64,000 nucleotides of DNA from Prinsepia uniflora. Lineage: Eukaryota > Streptophyta > Magnoliopsida > Rosales > Rosaceae. Below are positions 60,226-64,000 of the stretch, one piece after another. Below the pieces are notes generated by a model. That model did not search any database. It was not told the DNA's origin and worked only from the letters and a program-made list of their open reading frames with translations. A program made the position numbers and the translations under genes. The DNA is taken from the NCBI GenBank assembly GCA_032719365.1, contig CM064861.1:79232863-79296862 (forward strand). Reading direction: 5' to 3'. Position 1 is the stretch's first letter; every line of letters begins with the position of its first letter.

Positions 60226-60985
60226 AAAAAAGTTATAATATAATGATTAATAAAATTGATATAAATATATGAAATTTTAATCATAAAGAAAAAACGACTC
60301 ATATTATAACATGTACATACTAAAGTGTTAATTATATGGCGTGATTGTAATTCAATGTTACGAAACAATGGGTGATGGGTTGATGAGATAGAATGATGGA
60401 TGAAGAGGGGATAGGGTAGCTAATGGTAATGAATAATAGGAGGTAGTCACGTGGTTTGTAGAGGAGGAGGGCTATTAGGGCATGTGAAAGCCTCGTTTAA
60501 GTGCCCCCCACCACACCCTTCGCTCTATAAGCAATACATTAAGGAGTTGGGGGACCATGAAAGACCTAGCCCAATACACTCCATGCTGACAACTCACATG
60601 ATAGCTCACGTTAAACCATTCCGAAGGAGACATTGCCATGGACCATTTGCCCCCCTTTCTTCAATTACGTAGGCCCCTTAATTAATCCCCTATTTCATTA
60701 TATGACTATCCTTTCAATCCCATATTACATTTGTTTGTATTATTTGTATCTTTTCATTTTGGAGAGAATCTGGTTTTATTGTAATCTGAGTGGACTGTTT
60801 GATAACATATTGATAATCGTATAATAATTATACTAAGAAATCTCACATTACACCATTTTATTATAATTTAAGTAGATATTTTGGTAACATATCGACAATT
60901 ATATAGTATGATATTGAAATATCTGACATATATTATATACATCAAGAAGAAGATTGATAATAATTAACCACATCGACATTATATA
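60226..60985. other. Spacer between two TRIM elements
   Basis: Unique-looking sequence with a GC-richer patch at 60450-60680. No protein domain was recognised in its ORFs. Confidence 0.5.
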
Positions 60986-61352
60986 TGTTGAGATGTGAAG
61001 AAAATGTCTCACATCGGAAAAACACAACTACAATTTGTGTCTTATAAGATCTAGGGCTACTCCCCCCATTGCCAATTGGTTTTGGGGTGGAACCTCAACT
61101 TCTTACATGGTATCAGAACGGGGTTATCCCACGTGAAGGCTTACCCGCCACACGTGTCACACGTACCCATCAAATCGTCACGTGATAAGCTGGAAAATCC
61201 GTCACACGTGAGGGGACGTGTTGAGATGTGAGGAAAATGTCCTACATCGGGAAAGCACAACTACAATTTGTGCCTTATAAGATCTAGGGCTACTCCCCCC
61301 CCCCCCCAAAACATAGCCAATTGATTTTAGGGTGGAACCTTATCTTCTTACA
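60986..61352 (+). mobile_element. Complete TRIM retrotransposon, TSD ATATA
   Basis: A 367-bp element. The 5' LTR is 60986-61107 (122 bp), the PBS TGGTATCAGAAC is 61108-61119 (initiator-Met type), the PPT GTGAGGGGACG is 61208-61218, and the 3' LTR is 61219-61352 (134 bp, with a poly-C expansion near 61295-61307). ATATA flanks both sides, though in an AT-repeat context. It has no coding capacity and depends on other elements for mobility. Confidence 0.93.
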
Positions 61353-62942
61353 ATATATATATATATATATCCCACTCGATCGGTATATGTTAGTATTATG
61401 AAATATTCACCATTAAAAGGTCAACGAAAGCTACCCATATGCTCATTTGAGCATTATTAGAATTATGTAGATCGTATGGCTCAAATGAATTCCCAAGTCT
61501 TCAAAAATGAGAAGAAGAAAAAAAAATAATGTCGAAGTTTTCTTGTTTTTGGGACCATTGACTTTAACCAAAGTCAAGATGAGGAATTGAAGGAGCTCAA
61601 AATTCAACCGGCTTCGATGTCAATATGTGGTGAGAGTAACAGCTTTAAAAGTACGACGTACTTATCCCATTCCCGGCCTTTTGCTCGATCTCTTAATTAC
61701 TTGGGAAGGAAGTTAGGGATTGTTTTGTAGGCTTGAATATATATAATTATATAAATATTATTTGGTCAGAATATGCATGTGAGAATAGCTAGCTAGTTAT
61801 GTGCATGCATGTTGTAGTGTACATAGAATTTGCCTGGATGTTGTACGATGTTGAGTTCATTGGGTTTATAATTAGGCCGACGTACTATTTTGACGTTTCG
61901 ATTCATCGATGATCATGGCATGAGTCAATTGAGATGAAGATGTTTTATAATTTAGGGTAAATTAAAGGGAACGAGGGATATGAGCCGCTGAGATCAAGGA
62001 GATTAATTACTTATATATTCACTTTCACATTCATGGATATTCATTCATCTTCATGTTTATCTCAATTACAGCATCTGCGTAATGAGATTTCGTTCTCATT
62101 CGATCAGATACTAATATCATATCTTCATGTTTATCATGTATATAATTAGGAAACGTATATGGGGGTAGCTAGCTTGGTGTACGTCGGGTACAAATAAGGT
62201 TATGGTGCTCGCCCATGCATGCATGGCACAGCAATGCTAGATGATGAAGCTCCAAGTATGTTTAAATCATCCCAACTCCCCCACACTGGTTAAAAAATAA
62301 ACAAACAGAAAAAAAGCGTAAGATCGCTCAATTAGGCGTTTGTTTATAATATCATTTGCTTTTACAGCGTAAACTTTTGTTAGCTGAGACATGTAGAAAT
62401 TATAAAGTATAGGAGAAATTAAAAACCGAGATGAACAAGAGTGATGTCATGAAATTATAAACTTTTGTTTATAATATCAAAGAATTACGCAATAATAATT
62501 AATTATCTAGATAAATAAATTAAGTTGAGAATCATAAATGTTGAAAATGTAAGTTTTTTTTATTAATTTTATCATACAACATTCTATGTTTTTAATTAAT
62601 TATTTTTCTTTAATTAATAATTATATTATTAACTAAGTATTTAATAAATAAAATTACTTATATAACTAAATATATATAAAGATGTACACACAAATCCACT
62701 TAGGCGCCTAGTGATTACGTGGGGCGATTTCTCACCTTCGAGAGCCTTGTCAATTTTTTTACATCAACAAACTACTATCAAAATAAGTAAAGATTTAAAA
62801 AATCATATCATATTACTAACTTATTATATAATTATTATCGATGCGTTCTTATTTCTTGAAATCGATATTATTTAGTATTTGATTTTCTTTGATATTTTTC
62901 ATAAATAAAAGATATATTACTAATTTAAATCAATACTTAATT
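61353..62942. other. Intergenic, no gene supported
   Basis: Starts in an (AT)n tract. Otherwise AT-rich with no ORF carrying a recognisable domain and no RNA gene recognised. Confidence 0.55.
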
Positions 62943-63779
62943 TGTAACATCCCGGATATTTGAGAAAATGAAAAATGACCATTTTGCCTTAAAAGTTAAA
63001 GAGTTGACTTTGACCAATAAAAGCCAAAAAGTTGACTTTGACCAATAAAAGTCAAAATGTTGACTTTTGATTGGGACATCATCTAGAAATTTCGGAAAGA
63101 CTATTATGAAGGTCTCGGCCTTCTAAGTACATAGGAAGACGGTATGTCAAAAATAGAGGTTGAATATGTTCGTTTTGAGTTCAGGGAAAACTTAGGGGTA
63201 TTTTGGTCATTTTGGGCCTAAAGGGTATTTTGGTAATTTTACCTATAGTGTGCCTAGATGGTTATAGAACTTTCCTTATTCTTCTCAAATTCTCTTTTTC
63301 ACCGACATATATGTATATAAATAGGTGAAGAGGCTTGTGACGAGGGAAATCGATGGCCTAGGGCCGAAAACATGAAAACATTGTGAAACCATAATCGTGA
63401 GGGAAAGGGAAGTCCTGGAAGGAAAAGAAAGGGTGGAAGAAGAAAGAGTGGAAAAAGAAGAGTGGAAGCGGATCAAGAAAACAAGAGAGGAATAAGGGAG
63501 ATGTCCAGGATCCAGAAAAAAATAGAGGGGAAACCGTGAACTTCAAACATTGGCCAAGAGTAGTCAAGAGATTTTAAGGCGATTTAGCTCGAAGGTAAGG
63601 GCTCTAACCAATTTTTTAGAGTTGCGTGACTAATTTTTAATAGAAAGAGGGAAGGACTGGGACTGGAATGGTTGTAGATAACAGTTTGAATCCATGACCG
63701 AAACCCTTGAACTTGGAACACATGATCAAGGTAAGTTTATTCAGTTTTGAGGCTTTAGATCCCTTCCTAAGATTAGAAG
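62943..63779 (+). mobile_element. LTR fragment of a gypsy family, interrupted
   Basis: It begins TGTAACATCCCGG, the sense-strand start of these LTR families, and continues with repeated GTTGACTTTGACCAATAAAAG units (62998-63065). It is cut at 63779 by another LTR. The remainder is outside the window. Confidence 0.6.
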
Positions 63780-64000
63780 TGTAACGACCCGTCCCGAATT
63801 TCATGATTAGATTAGTGACTAATCAAGATTAGTGAGGCTAATCCGTGATTAGTAGAGCGAAATCGGACGAACGATACGAAATGACCGTTTTGCCCATAGT
63901 GGTGGCAAAATGTTGACCTTTCAATCGGGCGGTCAAATGGACTTTGACCGATGACCGTGACGTAGTTCGTGACGTCACGAGTTCATAGACAGGTGGCACG
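63780..64000 (+). mobile_element. Tekay-like LTR start, runs off the window
   Basis: TGTAACGACCCGTCCCGAAT, followed by alternating TAGT/ATTAGT repeats, GGACGAACGATACGAAATGACC and TGACCGATGACCGTGACG, matches the right end of the LTR at 11090-14448 in reverse complement. It is the only one of these Tekay-like LTRs in plus orientation. The copy is incomplete at the window end. Confidence 0.82.

Overview
This is plant nuclear DNA. Coding sequence is sparse and carries introns, and most of the window is nested LTR retrotransposons and CACTA DNA transposons. The one clear host gene is an ACC synthase with a typical angiosperm exon layout. A eudicot is likely and Rosaceae is possible, but the sequence alone does not fix the species. 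There is no bacterial-type operon, CRISPR array or rRNA gene.

Layout. (1) 1-22.04 kb is a pile of retrotransposons. An antisense Ty1/copia RT-RNase H fragment (1-77 plus 3040-3756) is split by a Tekay-like solo LTR (78-3039). It abuts a sense-strand copia remnant (3757-4898, 7984-9224, and probably the tail at 21722-22039). That remnant is split by a solo LTR with target-site duplication (TSD) GGTTG (4899-7983) and by a complex at 9225-21721. The complex holds a Cassandra-like TRIM piece with 5S-rRNA homology, a non-coding Tat/Ogre-type element with its own PBS and PPT (9581-19060, containing another solo LTR at 11090-14448), and a truncated LTR (19061-21721). (2) 22,623-46,721 is one CACTA (En/Spm-like) transposon with TSD TAA. 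It contains a decayed TnpA-like gene, a decayed TNP2 transposase gene, a 346-bp tandem array with a three-unit higher-order repeat, a nested 1.95-kb CACTA (TSD TCT) and a nested 9.8-kb Tekay-type Ty3/gypsy chromovirus (TSD GAATA). (3) 46.7-62.9 kb is mostly AT-rich intergenic DNA. It holds the ACC synthase gene on the minus strand (about 52.75-54.6 kb) and two tiny TRIM elements near 60-61.4 kb. (4) From 62.94 kb to the end are LTRs again, one inserted in another and running off the window.

The transposon genes no longer form intact open units. TNP2 has several in-frame stops and shifts, the TnpA-like gene has at least two stops, and the gypsy pol has one clean nonsense codon plus a gag-pol frame break. 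ACC synthase is intact by inspection: four exons, consensus splice sites, 470 codons, and all catalytic residues at the positions expected from the apple enzyme numbering.

The most unusual signals are the 346-bp array with its 1,036-bp higher-order period inside the CACTA, short inverted repeats in the LTRs (one recurring in three LTR lineages, one family with arms that co-vary), a perfect 18-bp palindrome reiterated in the nested CACTA, and dense TGACGTCA clusters in the chromovirus LTRs.
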